From: Bartonella quintana
Lineage (GTDB): Bacteria; Pseudomonadota; Alphaproteobacteria; Rhizobiales; Rhizobiaceae
Direction: 5' to 3'
Length of the DNA stretch: 64,000 bases
Assembly: GCF_009936175.1 (NCBI RefSeq)
Contig: NZ_AP019773.1
Location: 1 to 64,000, forward strand
Part shown: one piece after another, positions 40,055-52,781 of the stretch
Layout: each line of letters begins with the position of its first letter
Numbering within the stretch: the first letter of the stretch is position 1
Made by a program: the position numbers and the translations under genes
The notes under the pieces: generated by a model
The model's database searches: none
What the model saw: only the letters and a program-made list of their open reading frames with translations
What the model was told of the DNA's origin: nothing

Positions 40055-41053
40055 CTAGGCTTGTAAATTTTTGGAAAATTGACCCTGTGGACGAAATCGC
40101 CATAGATAACTTGGCAAGAGTGCCATCATTGCTCTGGGGGTAATTCCTGCCCCTTCTAAAGTATATCCATTTTCGATAGCTTCTTGAGAAACAATATTAT
40201 CTACTTGCAGGAAGCGTATTTGAGCGGCTGTTATCAGTGTGGGTATGAAAGGCAATTTACCGATAGTTCCCAAAAGACCTCCAATAAACAACCCAGCAGA
40301 AAGAGGCATGGATAGAATTGTTTTTTTACGGTGAATGATTTTTAATATATTTTCAAGAGCATTTTGAAATGTGATAATCTGTGGTCCACCAAGATCATAG
40401 CTTTTTCCCCAGACAATCTGTTCTTCTAAAGCACGCACAACAAACTCAGCAATGTCGCTAACATATACGGGTTGCAATTTGTTTTGTCCACCCCCAAAAA
40501 GGGGTATGATCGGTAAAAAACATGATAAGTTTGCTAAGGTATTAAAGAAGCAATCCTCTGGCCCAAAGATAACGGATGGGCGCATAATAATTGCTTGAGG
40601 ATGTTTGTTATGAACGATTTTCTCACTCATAGATTTGACGCGTGCATATAGAAAAGGAGCATTCTGGTTAGCTACAAGTGTTGACATATAAATGAGAGGG
40701 ATATCAGCTTCTGCTGTTAATTCGGAAACGTTTTGTGTACCTTCAATTTGTGTCTTTTGAAAGTCCGATTGACTTGCTTGTGTTAAGCTACCAGGAAGAA
40801 ACACTGCACCATGTGCACCAAGCAATGCGCGTGCAACAGAGGCACGATGCTTGATATCAGTTTTGAGCATTTGGGTTTGTCCCACTTCTCCTATTTGTAG
40901 CATGTAATAAGCTTTTTGTGGAGAGCGAACAGCGATACGAACGCGATAACCCCGCTTGGTTAAAGTTTCAACGACATGTCGTCCTACGAAACCAGATCCA
41001 CCGAAAACAGTAATAAGTTTAGGACGTTGATAAAGTGCGCAATCAAGTTGCAT
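40055..41053 (-). CDS. NDUFA9-like NAD(P)-binding protein (complex I assembly/stability)
   Basis: Atypical short-chain dehydrogenase of the NDUFA9/39-kDa complex I subunit family. The 332-residue product starts with a Rossmann motif FGGSGFVGRHV, has VAVRSP for NADP recognition in variant form, YMSTL and the YARVKSMSEKIV Tyr-x3-Lys pair, and RPSVIFGPED. In alphaproteobacteria these proteins bind NADPH and are accessory to respiratory complex I. ATG 41053 is chosen over TTG 41059. It follows folC by 43 bases on the minus strand, so it may be co-transcribed with accD-folC. Confidence 0.87.
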   Translation of the reverse strand: MQLDCALYQRPKLITVFGGSGFVGRHVVETLTKRGYRVRIAVRSPQKAYYMLQIGEVGQTQMLKTDIKHRASVARALLGAHGAVFLPGSLTQASQSDFQKTQIEGTQNVSELTAEADIPLIYMSTLVANQNAPFLYARVKSMSEKIVHNKHPQAIIMRPSVIFGPEDCFFNTLANLSCFLPIIPLFGGGQNKLQPVYVSDIAEFVVRALEEQIVWGKSYDLGGPQIITFQNALENILKIIHRKKTILSMPLSAGLFIGGLLGTIGKLPFIPTLITAAQIRFLQVDNIVSQEAIENGYTLEGAGITPRAMMALLPSYLWRFRPQGQFSKNLQA

Positions 41054-41096
41054 GATCAAAAGGTCTATCTTTTAAAACTCTATGAATAATCGATTT

Positions 41097-42416
41097 CTAA
41101 CATGGCGGTGTTTTATTGTCACGTAAAATATCACCCGCAAGGTAAAGAGAACCACCTATGAGGACGATTGCTTCTCTATACTCTGTGTTAATTCTCTGTA
41201 AGGCCTCTTGAAGATGTGCTTGTGGGTTGGCAAGAAGCCCTACTTTTCTCGCTGATTCAGCTAAAATCGTTGGACAAAGACTTGCGTTGTTGTCGATCAA
41301 CGGAATCGTATAAACTTTATCGACAAGGTTTGCTAAAGGGCGAAAATAGCCGACAGTATCTTTGGTATTGAGCATACTGGCAATCATAATAATAGGACGG
41401 GTTGATTTTTTTTTCCATTGAATAAGTTCTGCCGCAACAACTTTTCCAGCAGCGGGATTGTGACCGCCATCTAACCATAAATCAATACCAGGAGACATTT
41501 GATCAACTAAATTTCCATGGGTAAGATGTTGCATCCGTGCTGGCCAGTAAATATTTTGCAAAGCATGACTAATTACTTGTTCTGAAAGTCGAAAACCTGC
41601 TTGATAAATTGCTTCAAGAGAAGCTCCAGCATTGGCAATTTGATGCATTCCAATCAGATTAGGAAGTGGAAGATTTATGAGACCTTGATTGTTTTGAAAG
41701 ACCATATGTCCATGTTCTGTATAGCTTTGATAATCTTGCTCAAATAAGGAATAAGGTGCTTTGTTTTTATCAGCAAGGGTCGTTAAAACAGAAAGGGTTT
41801 CATCGTGCTCTTGCTTACCGATAACCACTGGGACTTGCGGTTTTATAATTCCCCCTTTTTGAAAAGCGATTTGTGCAATTGTTTTTCCAAGAAAGGTTTC
41901 GTGATCATAGTCAATAGGCATGATAAGGGATACAGCTGGCTTGTTAATCACATTTGTAGCATCAAAATGTCCTCCTAACCCAACTTCTAAAATAACACAA
42001 TCAGCTGGATGTGTGCTAAACAGTATAAAGGCAGCTGTGGTGAGAATTTCAAACACAGTGATGGGTTTTTGATCATTTGCTTTTACAACTTGATGAATTG
42101 TTTCGGCTAATAGTTCCTCTGTGACAAGTTGTCCGCTTCCTGTTTGCCCTAGTCGACAACGTTCATTCCAGTTAACCAGATGAGGTGAGCTGTAGACATG
42201 AACACGGTAGCCTGCACTTTCCAAAAGAGCGCGACAAATAGCTGAAGCAGATCCTTTTCCATTTGTTCCAGCAATGTGAATAATAGGTGCAAGCTTTAAA
42301 TGTGGACTACCAAGGCTTTTTAAAAGACGTAAAATACGCTCTAAAGAAAGATCAAATTTTTTCGGATAGTTTTTCAGTAAATCATCTACTATTCTTTGTA
42401 CTTGGTTTTTTTTCAT
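41097..42416 (-). CDS. folC: Folylpolyglutamate / dihydrofolate synthase
   Basis: Mur-ligase-family enzyme that adds glutamate to dihydropteroate and to folates. The 439-residue product has the P-loop IAGTNGKGSASA near residue 50, the omega-loop region VYSSPHLVNWNER, VILEVGLGGHFDATNV with metal-binding residues, and the Mur-type YDHE and DGGHNPAA motifs. The start codon lies 3 bases after the accD stop; accD-folC is the conserved rhizobial order and the two are surely one operon. Confidence 0.95.
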   Translation of the reverse strand: MKKNQVQRIVDDLLKNYPKKFDLSLERILRLLKSLGSPHLKLAPIIHIAGTNGKGSASAICRALLESAGYRVHVYSSPHLVNWNERCRLGQTGSGQLVTEELLAETIHQVVKANDQKPITVFEILTTAAFILFSTHPADCVILEVGLGGHFDATNVINKPAVSLIMPIDYDHETFLGKTIAQIAFQKGGIIKPQVPVVIGKQEHDETLSVLTTLADKNKAPYSLFEQDYQSYTEHGHMVFQNNQGLINLPLPNLIGMHQIANAGASLEAIYQAGFRLSEQVISHALQNIYWPARMQHLTHGNLVDQMSPGIDLWLDGGHNPAAGKVVAAELIQWKKKSTRPIIMIASMLNTKDTVGYFRPLANLVDKVYTIPLIDNNASLCPTILAESARKVGLLANPQAHLQEALQRINTEYREAIVLIGGSLYLAGDILRDNKTPPC

Positions 42417-42419
42417 AGT

Positions 42420-43340
42420 TTAAGCAGCTTCTGCTTTAGAAAGCGGTGGCTGAGAATCTGTTGGAGATGGATTGGAAGGATTAACTACTGGGGGACATTT
42501 CATCATCAAACGTAAAAGTCGTGCAATGGTAGCTTTCATTTCTAGACGTGAGACAACCATATCAATCATGCCATGTTCGAGCAGATATTCGCTACTTTGA
42601 AAACCTTCTGGTAAAGTTTCACGTATGGTTTGTTGAATCACACGTGGCCCCGCAAAACCAATCATAGCACCAGGTTCGGCAATGTGGATATCGCCGAGCA
42701 TTGCGTAAGAAGCAGTAACGCCGCCGGTCGTTGGATTGGTAAGAACCACAATATAGGGAAGTTTTGCTTCTTTCATCATTTCAATTGCTACTGTTGTACG
42801 AGGCATCTGCATCAGTGAAAGTGTTCCTTCTTGCATGCGTGCTCCGCCAGAAGCGGAAAAAAGAACCAAAGGGCATTTGTTGGCAATGGCAGTATCAAAC
42901 GCTTTAATGATCGCTTCTCCTGAAGCCATGCCGAGTGATCCTCCCATAAAAGCAAAGTCTTGAACCGTTGCGACAATTGGCAAGCCTTCAATAGTACCTT
43001 GTGCACTTAAAATATTGTCATCGACACCAAGTCTAGAACGATAATCTTTTAATCGGTCAATGTAGCGTTTTTCATCGCGAAATTTTAAAGGGTCGATTAC
43101 AACTTTTGGATTTTCAAGAGGCGTATAAATGCCATCATCAAAAAAATGCATGAGGCGATTTTTGGCGCTGATGCGCATATGATAACCAGAGTTAGGGATC
43201 ACATATTGGTTAACTTCTAAATCTTTATGGAATACCATTTCACCACTGGTGGGATCTTTGATCCACAGATTGTCTGGAATTTCACGGCGTCTCAGTATAG
43301 AATTGATTTTGGGACGAACATAATTTGTAATCCAGTTCAT
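42420..43340 (-). CDS. accD: Acetyl-CoA carboxylase carboxyltransferase beta subunit
   Basis: With AccA it transfers carboxyl from biotin to acetyl-CoA to form malonyl-CoA. The 306-residue product has the crotonase-like core with [25 protein letters not shown] and [16 protein letters not shown]. The N-terminal region corresponding to the E. coli four-cysteine zinc finger ([16 protein letters not shown] here) contains no cysteine at all. In rhizobia trpA lies immediately upstream; here the next 1 kb is decayed sequence. Confidence 0.95.
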   Translation of the reverse strand: MNWITNYVRPKINSILRRREIPDNLWIKDPTSGEMVFHKDLEVNQYVIPNSGYHMRISAKNRLMHFFDDGIYTPLENPKVVIDPLKFRDEKRYIDRLKDYRSRLGVDDNILSAQGTIEGLPIVATVQDFAFMGGSLGMASGEAIIKAFDTAIANKCPLVLFSASGGARMQEGTLSLMQMPRTTVAIEMMKEAKLPYIVVLTNPTTGGVTASYAMLGDIHIAEPGAMIGFAGPRVIQQTIRETLPEGFQSSEYLLEHGMIDMVVSRLEMKATIARLLRLMMKCPPVVNPSNPSPTDSQPPLSKAEAA

Positions 43341-43690
43341 CTTTGTAGCCTCTCTTTACGTATTATACACTTTTTGCACGATTCGAGGAAATATAGGACT
43401 GAATGGTCAGACCCGCTTTATCGGTTAAATAAACAAATCCATTTAATACTTTTACAACTTTAACCTTCATTATCTTTTAATTTTTTTGTGTTTTCAATGT
43501 TACAGCGGCAATCTGAATAAAAATATTCCTTACAATAAAGCTGTCAGCGTTTTAATAACTTAACATTGTTTGCTTTTTTGCTTTGATATTAAACCTCTTG
43601 TTTGCGCTGGTTGGTAAAGTCCTAATTTGTTTCTGATGAAAAACTAACATTCAGCAAACAATGAACACTAGAGGTGCGAATCTGAAACAA

Positions 43691-43721
43691 AAAAGCCTTA
43701 TTTATAAATATCAATAAGGCT
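43691..43721 (-). terminator. Intrinsic terminator downstream of the EI24 pseudogene
   Basis: AGCCTTATT and AATAAGGCT form a 9-bp perfect stem with a 10-base loop; on the minus strand it is followed by six U. It lies 180 bases beyond the EI24 stop and probably once ended that transcript. From 43341 to here I see only the accD promoter region. Confidence 0.75.
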
Positions 43722-43899
43722 AAAGAGTCTATAAAAATAATGGATGCGATGACATTATGTTAGAAAAATGCCTACATAGGAGCAAGATTTTTCAAGGCTT
43801 TTTCTAATGATTAAGAATAAAAGTGATTTTTAAAAGGCCAAAACCTATTTTTGTGCTCTTTGCTCATTACGTTTTTCTTAAGTGAATGGGTGTCATTAT

Positions 43900-44525
43900 T
43901 TAGGTATGACGTGTGTGATACCTTTTGAGAAAGCATTTTGTGTAATGTGTTATAAGGATGGCTGTGAAAAGCGGTGTTGCTGAATTAAGAAAGGGAATTT
44001 GAACAAAAAATGCCATCAACAATCCTGCACTAAAAACCGTTATGTAATAAACGCATCAATAAAGTATGAGCTTCTTCTTTAGATCGACAACAATAAATAG
44101 CTATTGATAACATAAAAGGCAATCAAATTGATTCCTGGGACGAAAAACAAAATAAAAGCGAGTTCATTACCACAAAGGCTTCAAATAAAAAATTTCAAAG
44201 AGAGAATGAAAGAACGCCCAAACGACAGTACATGTCTAATAGGTTCATTCGGATAATCTTCTTTTTCAATAATTTCAGCAGCAGAATCAATAAAAAAGCT
44301 CCCAATCATAGCTGTGATTGGAGCAATTAAAAAGTCCATAAGTAAAGCTAAAAGCCCAAATTAAAAATAATAACTATACTGAGTTCTAACAACCTTATCC
44401 AATTTGATAAATCGGAAAAAAAAATGAGCAATCCGAAGCGCAAAATAGGATATAAAAAATTGGTACGCAAACAACCGTATAATAAAGAGCACAATAAAAG
44501 TAAGCCGCAATGCTTTCAATATCAT
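43900..44525 (-). pseudogene. Broken EI24 (CysZ-like) membrane protein gene
   Basis: Minus-strand fragments in shifting frames trace an EI24-domain protein: MILKALRLTFIVLF at 44525, a stop near 44360, then DFLIAPITAMIGSFFIDSAA and EIIEKEDYPNEP near 44270-44330, LSFGRSFILSLKFF, then FFVPGINLIAFYVINSYLL near 44120, and after another shift GLLMAFFVQIPFLNSATPLF and TAILITHYTKCF, ending at TAA 43900-43902. The family motif GxxxDxxAExVExxxYP is clearly readable. Several stops and frameshifts mean it cannot be expressed as a whole. Confidence 0.88.
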
Positions 44526-44949
44526 AGCGCGATCTTCGGTATTGAGAGGCGCTGTAGGGCTTGATACGTGGCAGTAAAAATCATAAATAAAAAAAGAACA
44601 GAACAGTAAAGAACAAAGAGATAAATTGGGTAGTTGTTTATAAATCATGCGATCTAACATGAGTTATATTGGTTAAGGTTGTGAGCAATTATATTGCTTT
44701 GCGGATGAGGAGGAATCTTTATCATGGAAAATCAGAGTAAGGTTTGTCTATAGAACTGATTAAAGTGGATAATACTAGCGGTGAGTAAGAGAAACTACAG
44801 AGATAAGCTTAAGTCAGACTGTAGTAAGATTACGAACATCTATGTTTTGAGAGCGGGAAAGAGATGAGAAGATTCCTTTTGAGAAAACTCTTTTCAATGT
44901 TCTTGTTTAGAATATATTCGCTATTTTTTTTGGGATGACGCATACTAAA

Positions 44950-45065
44950 AATTGCTGCGTGATGATATAACCACAAGGTTTCGCCTCCTTTACTCTCGAA
45001 GCAAGAGAACGATTGAAACAGAAACCAGGAATCCCATGAAAGAAGAAGCTTTTCCTTTACAACTA
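44950..45065 (-). mobile_element. C-terminal scrap of the IS5-like element, copy D
   Basis: On the minus strand this stretch translates as SFMGFLVSVSIVLLLRE, matching base for base much of the tail of copy C (plus-strand 39955-40010) and the KTSPFMGLLISDAIVL tail of copy B. No other part of the element is recognisable, and the flanking 44526-44949 and 45066-45416 hold no supported gene. Confidence 0.6.
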
Positions 45066-45416
45066 GAATATTATCACTTCTCCCTTTTTACTTTCAAATT
45101 TTATAAGCGTACAGACACTTTAGGCAAAAAAATCATCACTGCAACGTATTTTATCAAGTAGGAGTGGATTCTATAGAGGCTGAGAACGGTTTATTAGTTT
45201 TTGCCGGCTATGTACGCAACCTCTCCTTGAGAGAGTTCATTTAGATTCTCTTTTTGCAAGTATTATCATTAAATTAATTGAGTTGGTGATACAGGTATTT
45301 TCGTGTAATTTTATGAGATAAAATTATTTCTTATTTTATGTTGCGTTTTTTGAACGATATTAAGTTATCTAAAGAATTTTATTATCATTTAAAACAAGGA
45401 GTTTTTTTTATTAATT

Positions 45417-46802
45417 TTAATTAGAAGAAGAGCAGAAAAATGAAACAACAATGCTCGCCAATTTTTCAGCTATTTGCTGTTTGCTCATATGCGGCCATTG
45501 TTCAACATTTTCCTTACTGACAAGCCAAACTTGATTTGTATCAGCACCCATAACGTTTGTACCATCAGGGAGGGAAATATTATTAGCAAGAATAAAATTG
45601 GCTCCTTTTTCGGCACATTTTTTTTGCGCATTGGCAATAAAGTCACATGTTTCAGCAGCGAAACCAATCACAAGTGGAGGGCGATTTGAAGCATGACCAA
45701 TTGTTGCCAAAATGTCAGGGTTTTCGAGCATAGGTAAGGATAGTGGCGTTTTATTGGCACTCTTTTTGATTTTGTGTAGAGATTGCGTTTGGCTGCGCCA
45801 ATCACAGACAGCGGCAACAAAAAGTGCCCCATCAGCAGGCAATGCTGCTTGAACAGCTTGTAACATCTGACATGCTGTTTCAACATGAATAGTTTTCACT
45901 TCTTGCGGATCGGCAAGATCAACTGGTCCGCAAATAAGTGTTACTTTTGCGCCCAAGTGGGCTAAAGCTTTTGCAATGGCGTGGCCTTGTTTGCCCGAAG
46001 AGCGATTAGCAAGATAACGCACTGGATCAATGGGTTCATGGGTAGGGCCAGAAGTAACAATGAAATGGCGTCCAGAAAGTGGTCTTTCTTGTACACGCAA
46101 AAGAGCTTCTGCTGCAGCCAAAATAGTTAAGGGTTCACTCAAGCGTCCCGGACCTGTCTCATCGCGCTCAGCCATTTTGCCTATTTCTGGTCCTATTATA
46201 TGAACACCATCTGCACACAGTTGTGCAAGATTGCGAACAGTTGTTGGATGTGTCCACATGGCTGGATTCATAGCCGGTGCAAGCAAGAGTGGGCAACGTG
46301 CTGCTAAAAGGACACAATCCGCCAGATCCTCTCCTATGCCGGTAGCTATTTTTGCAATACGGTTAGCTGTAGCTGGTGCTAAAATAATCAAATCAGCACA
46401 ACGTGCTAGCCGGATATGGCCAATGTCATGTTCTTCTTCACGTGAAAATAGATCACTATGCACAGTACAACCACTTAGCGCTTCAGCTGCTAAAGGAGTA
46501 ATAAATTTTTGTGCTGCTTTTGTCATAATAATGTTTAAGCGTGCTCCACGTTCTTGTAAACGGCGAATCAGATCAAGCATTTTATAGGCTGCAATACTCC
46601 CACCAATAATAAGAAGGATGGATTTTGATTTCAATGATTGCATTTCTACAGTACTTGCTTGAGATGATGATATGGTTGGAGTTGTGAAATTGCTTAAAAG
46701 GCGACGTGCTTCTTCTTCCATAGAAACACCATTTTGCGCAGCACGTATGCGCAAAGCTTCTTTAACTTCAGGAGACAGATTACGAATGGTAAGACTAGCC
46801 AT
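45417..46802 (-). CDS. coaBC: CoaBC with N-terminal ribbon-helix-helix domain
   Basis: Bifunctional 4'-phosphopantothenoylcysteine synthetase/decarboxylase of CoA synthesis. Residues 1-42 (SLTIRNLSPEVKEALRIRAA, then SMEEEARRLL) are a FitA-type ribbon-helix-helix DNA-binding domain; a Ser/Thr-rich linker follows; CoaC starts near 58 (SILLIIGGSIAAYK) with the catalytic His in EHDIGHIRLAR and the PAMNPAMW motif; CoaB follows with SGPTHEPIDPVRYLANRSSG and AAVCDW. The frame is continuous. An ATG at 46646 could give a conventional CoaBC without the extra domain. In other rhizobia the RHH protein and CoaBC are, as far as I recall, separate adjacent genes. Located downstream of ubiB. Confidence 0.93.
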   Translation of the reverse strand: MASLTIRNLSPEVKEALRIRAAQNGVSMEEEARRLLSNFTTPTISSSQASTVEMQSLKSKSILLIIGGSIAAYKMLDLIRRLQERGARLNIIMTKAAQKFITPLAAEALSGCTVHSDLFSREEEHDIGHIRLARCADLIILAPATANRIAKIATGIGEDLADCVLLAARCPLLLAPAMNPAMWTHPTTVRNLAQLCADGVHIIGPEIGKMAERDETGPGRLSEPLTILAAAEALLRVQERPLSGRHFIVTSGPTHEPIDPVRYLANRSSGKQGHAIAKALAHLGAKVTLICGPVDLADPQEVKTIHVETACQMLQAVQAALPADGALFVAAVCDWRSQTQSLHKIKKSANKTPLSLPMLENPDILATIGHASNRPPLVIGFAAETCDFIANAQKKCAEKGANFILANNISLPDGTNVMGADTNQVWLVSKENVEQWPHMSKQQIAEKLASIVVSFFCSSSN

Positions 46803-46871
46803 AAAATATATCCAAAAAACAAAATGATTGCAATGATTTCATTATAGATGTTTTTTAGTACATTGAGTAGA

Positions 46872-48458
46872 TTAAAAAAGAGCAAAAAGGTAAAAAATGA
46901 GACACCCGCAACAAAGCGCAATAATGAAGAGGCTATAACGGCTATAACGGTTAGAGTGACTTTGTTCGACAGCAAATTGTTTGAGGGTGGCGGGAGAAAG
47001 ATGCAATCCTCTTTCTATCATTTGATTGAGGTTTTCTTCCATACGTTGGAAATTTTGTATCAATTGCGGTGTTTTACGTGCTAGCGAAAGGAAAGCTTGT
47101 GCTCCTTCACTAAAGTCTTTTGCCATTCCCGCAGGCCCTAAATTTTTGCTAATCCATTCTTTAACAACGGGTTCAGAGGCTTTCCACATATTGAAATTGG
47201 GATCTAATGTGCGAGCAACACCTTCCACGACAACCATAGTTTTTTGGAGTAATAAAAGTTCAGGTCGTGTTTGCATATCAAATAACTCAGTGACTTCAAA
47301 TAACAGTGTGAGCAACTTAGCCATAGAAATACTTTGCGCTGATTGTCCATGAATCGGTTCACCAATGGCCCGATTGGCCTGAGCAAAGCTTTCAATGTTG
47401 TGGTGGGGGGGTACATATCCTGCTTCAAAATGGGCGCGTGCCACTCGATGGTAATCACGGGTAATAAAGCCGTAAAGAATTTCAGCAAGGAAATGTTTTT
47501 CTTTTTTGCCAAGTCGCCCTGTAATTCCTAAATCGACAGCAACAATACATCCTTTCTGGTCTACAAATAAATTGCCAGGATGCATGTCCGCATGAAAGAA
47601 ACCGTCACGTAATGTATGATGAAGGAAAGATTGAATAAGTGTAACTGCAAGCACTTTCAAATCAAAACCAGCTTCTTTAAGGGCGGCAATTTCGGATATT
47701 CTGATACCATCGATCCATTCCATTGTGAGAACATTGCGCCCTGTTCGTTCCCAATCAATTTGTGGTACCCGAAAGCCTGTATCATGTTGAATATTTTCAG
47801 CCATTTCTGATATGGCGGCTGCTTCTAACCGTAAATCCATTTCAATACGTGTGGTTTGTGCCAAAGTGTCAACGACACAAACAGGGCGCAACCGCCGAGA
47901 AGCCGGCATATAACGCTCTTGTAAATAGGCAACAAGATAAAAGCCTCTAAGATCTTTCGCAAAACGTGTTCTGATATCGGGGCGAATGACTTTAACAGCA
48001 CATTTTTTTTTATGTCCTGCCTCATCATAGTATTCAGCTGGATGAACTTGAGCAATGGAAGCAGCAGCAATAGGTGGATAAAAATTTACGAATAAATCAT
48101 TGATAGATCGACCAAGCGAACTTTCAATTTGATCAATGGCAGCGGAGCAGGAAAACGTTTGGACACGATCTTGTAGTTGTACCAAGTCCTTCGCGATATC
48201 ACGTCCGACAATATCAGGTCTGGTGGCAAGAAATTGACCAAGCTTTATGTAAGAGGGACCAAGCTTATTGATAGCATGCGAAATATTTTCAGATCGTCGC
48301 TTCTTTTTCGTTTTACGCCGCGCTAAAATACCTGCTATGCGGTGGCACAATGTTGGAAATCCTCGAAGATCATCGCCAGGAAGAGCACTCAAAACGCCTT
48401 CACGTGCTAAAACCCATACTGCACGCATCAATTGAAAGTAAGTAGAAATTTGTGCCAT
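46872..48458 (-). CDS. ubiB: UbiB ubiquinone biosynthesis protein
   Basis: Atypical protein-kinase-like ATPase (ABC1/ADCK/UbiB) required for ubiquinone synthesis, membrane-anchored. The 528-residue product has the KxGQ motif in LGPSYIKLGQFLATRP, AAASIAQVHPA (the Ala-rich loop replacing the kinase P-loop), VKVIRPDI with the catalytic Lys, HADMHPGNLFV and VAVDLGITGRLG (the DFG-like site), and a C-terminal span LFIIALCCGCLIFYLFALF. It starts 3 bases after ubiE, forming a ubiE-ubiB operon. Confidence 0.95.
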   Translation of the reverse strand: MAQISTYFQLMRAVWVLAREGVLSALPGDDLRGFPTLCHRIAGILARRKTKKKRRSENISHAINKLGPSYIKLGQFLATRPDIVGRDIAKDLVQLQDRVQTFSCSAAIDQIESSLGRSINDLFVNFYPPIAAASIAQVHPAEYYDEAGHKKKCAVKVIRPDIRTRFAKDLRGFYLVAYLQERYMPASRRLRPVCVVDTLAQTTRIEMDLRLEAAAISEMAENIQHDTGFRVPQIDWERTGRNVLTMEWIDGIRISEIAALKEAGFDLKVLAVTLIQSFLHHTLRDGFFHADMHPGNLFVDQKGCIVAVDLGITGRLGKKEKHFLAEILYGFITRDYHRVARAHFEAGYVPPHHNIESFAQANRAIGEPIHGQSAQSISMAKLLTLLFEVTELFDMQTRPELLLLQKTMVVVEGVARTLDPNFNMWKASEPVVKEWISKNLGPAGMAKDFSEGAQAFLSLARKTPQLIQNFQRMEENLNQMIERGLHLSPATLKQFAVEQSHSNRYSRYSLFIIALCCGCLIFYLFALF

Positions 48459-48460
48459 TT

Positions 48461-49243
48461 TTAAATCTTCCAGGCTGAATGCAGCGCTGCGATTGCACCC
48501 GTGAGATTGCGGTACGATACCCGCGAAAAGCCTGCATGATTGAGCATATAGGAAAAATCATCTTGCTTAGGAAATTTGCGAATAGATTCAACCAAATAAC
48601 GATAAGCATCGCCATTATCTGCAATGAATTGACCAAGCTTAGGGATAACATGGAAAGACCAAAGGTCATAAATTTTGTTAAGCAGAGGCATCTCAACATT
48701 TGAAAATTCTAAACATAAAAAACGTCCACCTGGTTTTAAAACACGAAAAGCTTCTCTAAGAGCTTGATTAATATGAGGTACATTGCGGATTCCAAAAGCA
48801 ATAGTATAAGCATCAAAGCTTTGATCTTCAAAAGGAAGATGTTCTGCATTTGCTTCAACAAAGTTAATCAGAGGGGCGAGACCATTTTTTTGTGCACGCT
48901 TTTTGCCAACGCTAAGCATCGAACTATTAATATCAAGAACTGTAGCATGAGCTTTTTGGCGTGAAGCATTAAGAATACGAAAAGCGATGTCACCGGTACC
49001 ACCAGCTACATCAAGCACTTTCCAGTTAGAAAGTGCTGGTGGAGAAAGCCATGCAACCATAGAATTTTTCCAGGTACGGTGTAGTCCAAGCGACAAAATA
49101 TCATTCATCTTATCATAATTTTCAGCGACAGAGTGAAATACACCATCAACCATGGATTGTTTTTGCGCTTCATCAATTTTTTGAAAGCCAAAAGAGTATT
49201 CCATGCCTCCTTTGACTCCTATGCGTTCTGTTTCAGCTGTCAT
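48461..49243 (-). CDS. ubiE: Demethylmenaquinone/2-octaprenyl-6-methoxy-benzoquinol C-methyltransferase
   Basis: SAM-dependent C-methyltransferase of ubiquinone synthesis. The 260-residue product has [14 protein letters not shown] near the N-terminus, motif [15 protein letters not shown], post-I VLDIN, the [13 protein letters not shown] motif and EFSNVE, all typical of UbiE/COQ5. The start [13 protein letters not shown] is in line with alphaproteobacterial homologues. It is the first gene of ubiE-ubiB. Confidence 0.96.
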   Translation of the reverse strand: MTAETERIGVKGGMEYSFGFQKIDEAQKQSMVDGVFHSVAENYDKMNDILSLGLHRTWKNSMVAWLSPPALSNWKVLDVAGGTGDIAFRILNASRQKAHATVLDINSSMLSVGKKRAQKNGLAPLINFVEANAEHLPFEDQSFDAYTIAFGIRNVPHINQALREAFRVLKPGGRFLCLEFSNVEMPLLNKIYDLWSFHVIPKLGQFIADNGDAYRYLVESIRKFPKQDDFSYMLNHAGFSRVSYRNLTGAIAALHSAWKI

Positions 49244-49361
49244 GTGCGTGACCTCCCTTATTTTTCTGTTATCGTAAATGAAATACAGAGGGGATGTTCA
49301 AATACGAAAAAGCTTTGTATAAAACCGAAGCGTTTATACAGCTAGAAACAAAAGAGTACCT

Positions 49362-52781
<3,420 letters not shown>

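Noticed and set aside
44952..45161. 69-codon plus-strand frame
   Set aside because: Lies on the opposite strand of the IS tail (copy D), has no ribosome-binding site and no recognisable protein motif.
46915..46950. Direct repeat GGCTATAAC in ubiB
   Set aside because: A short in-frame duplication in the C-terminal linker (SRYSRYS), of no evident consequence.
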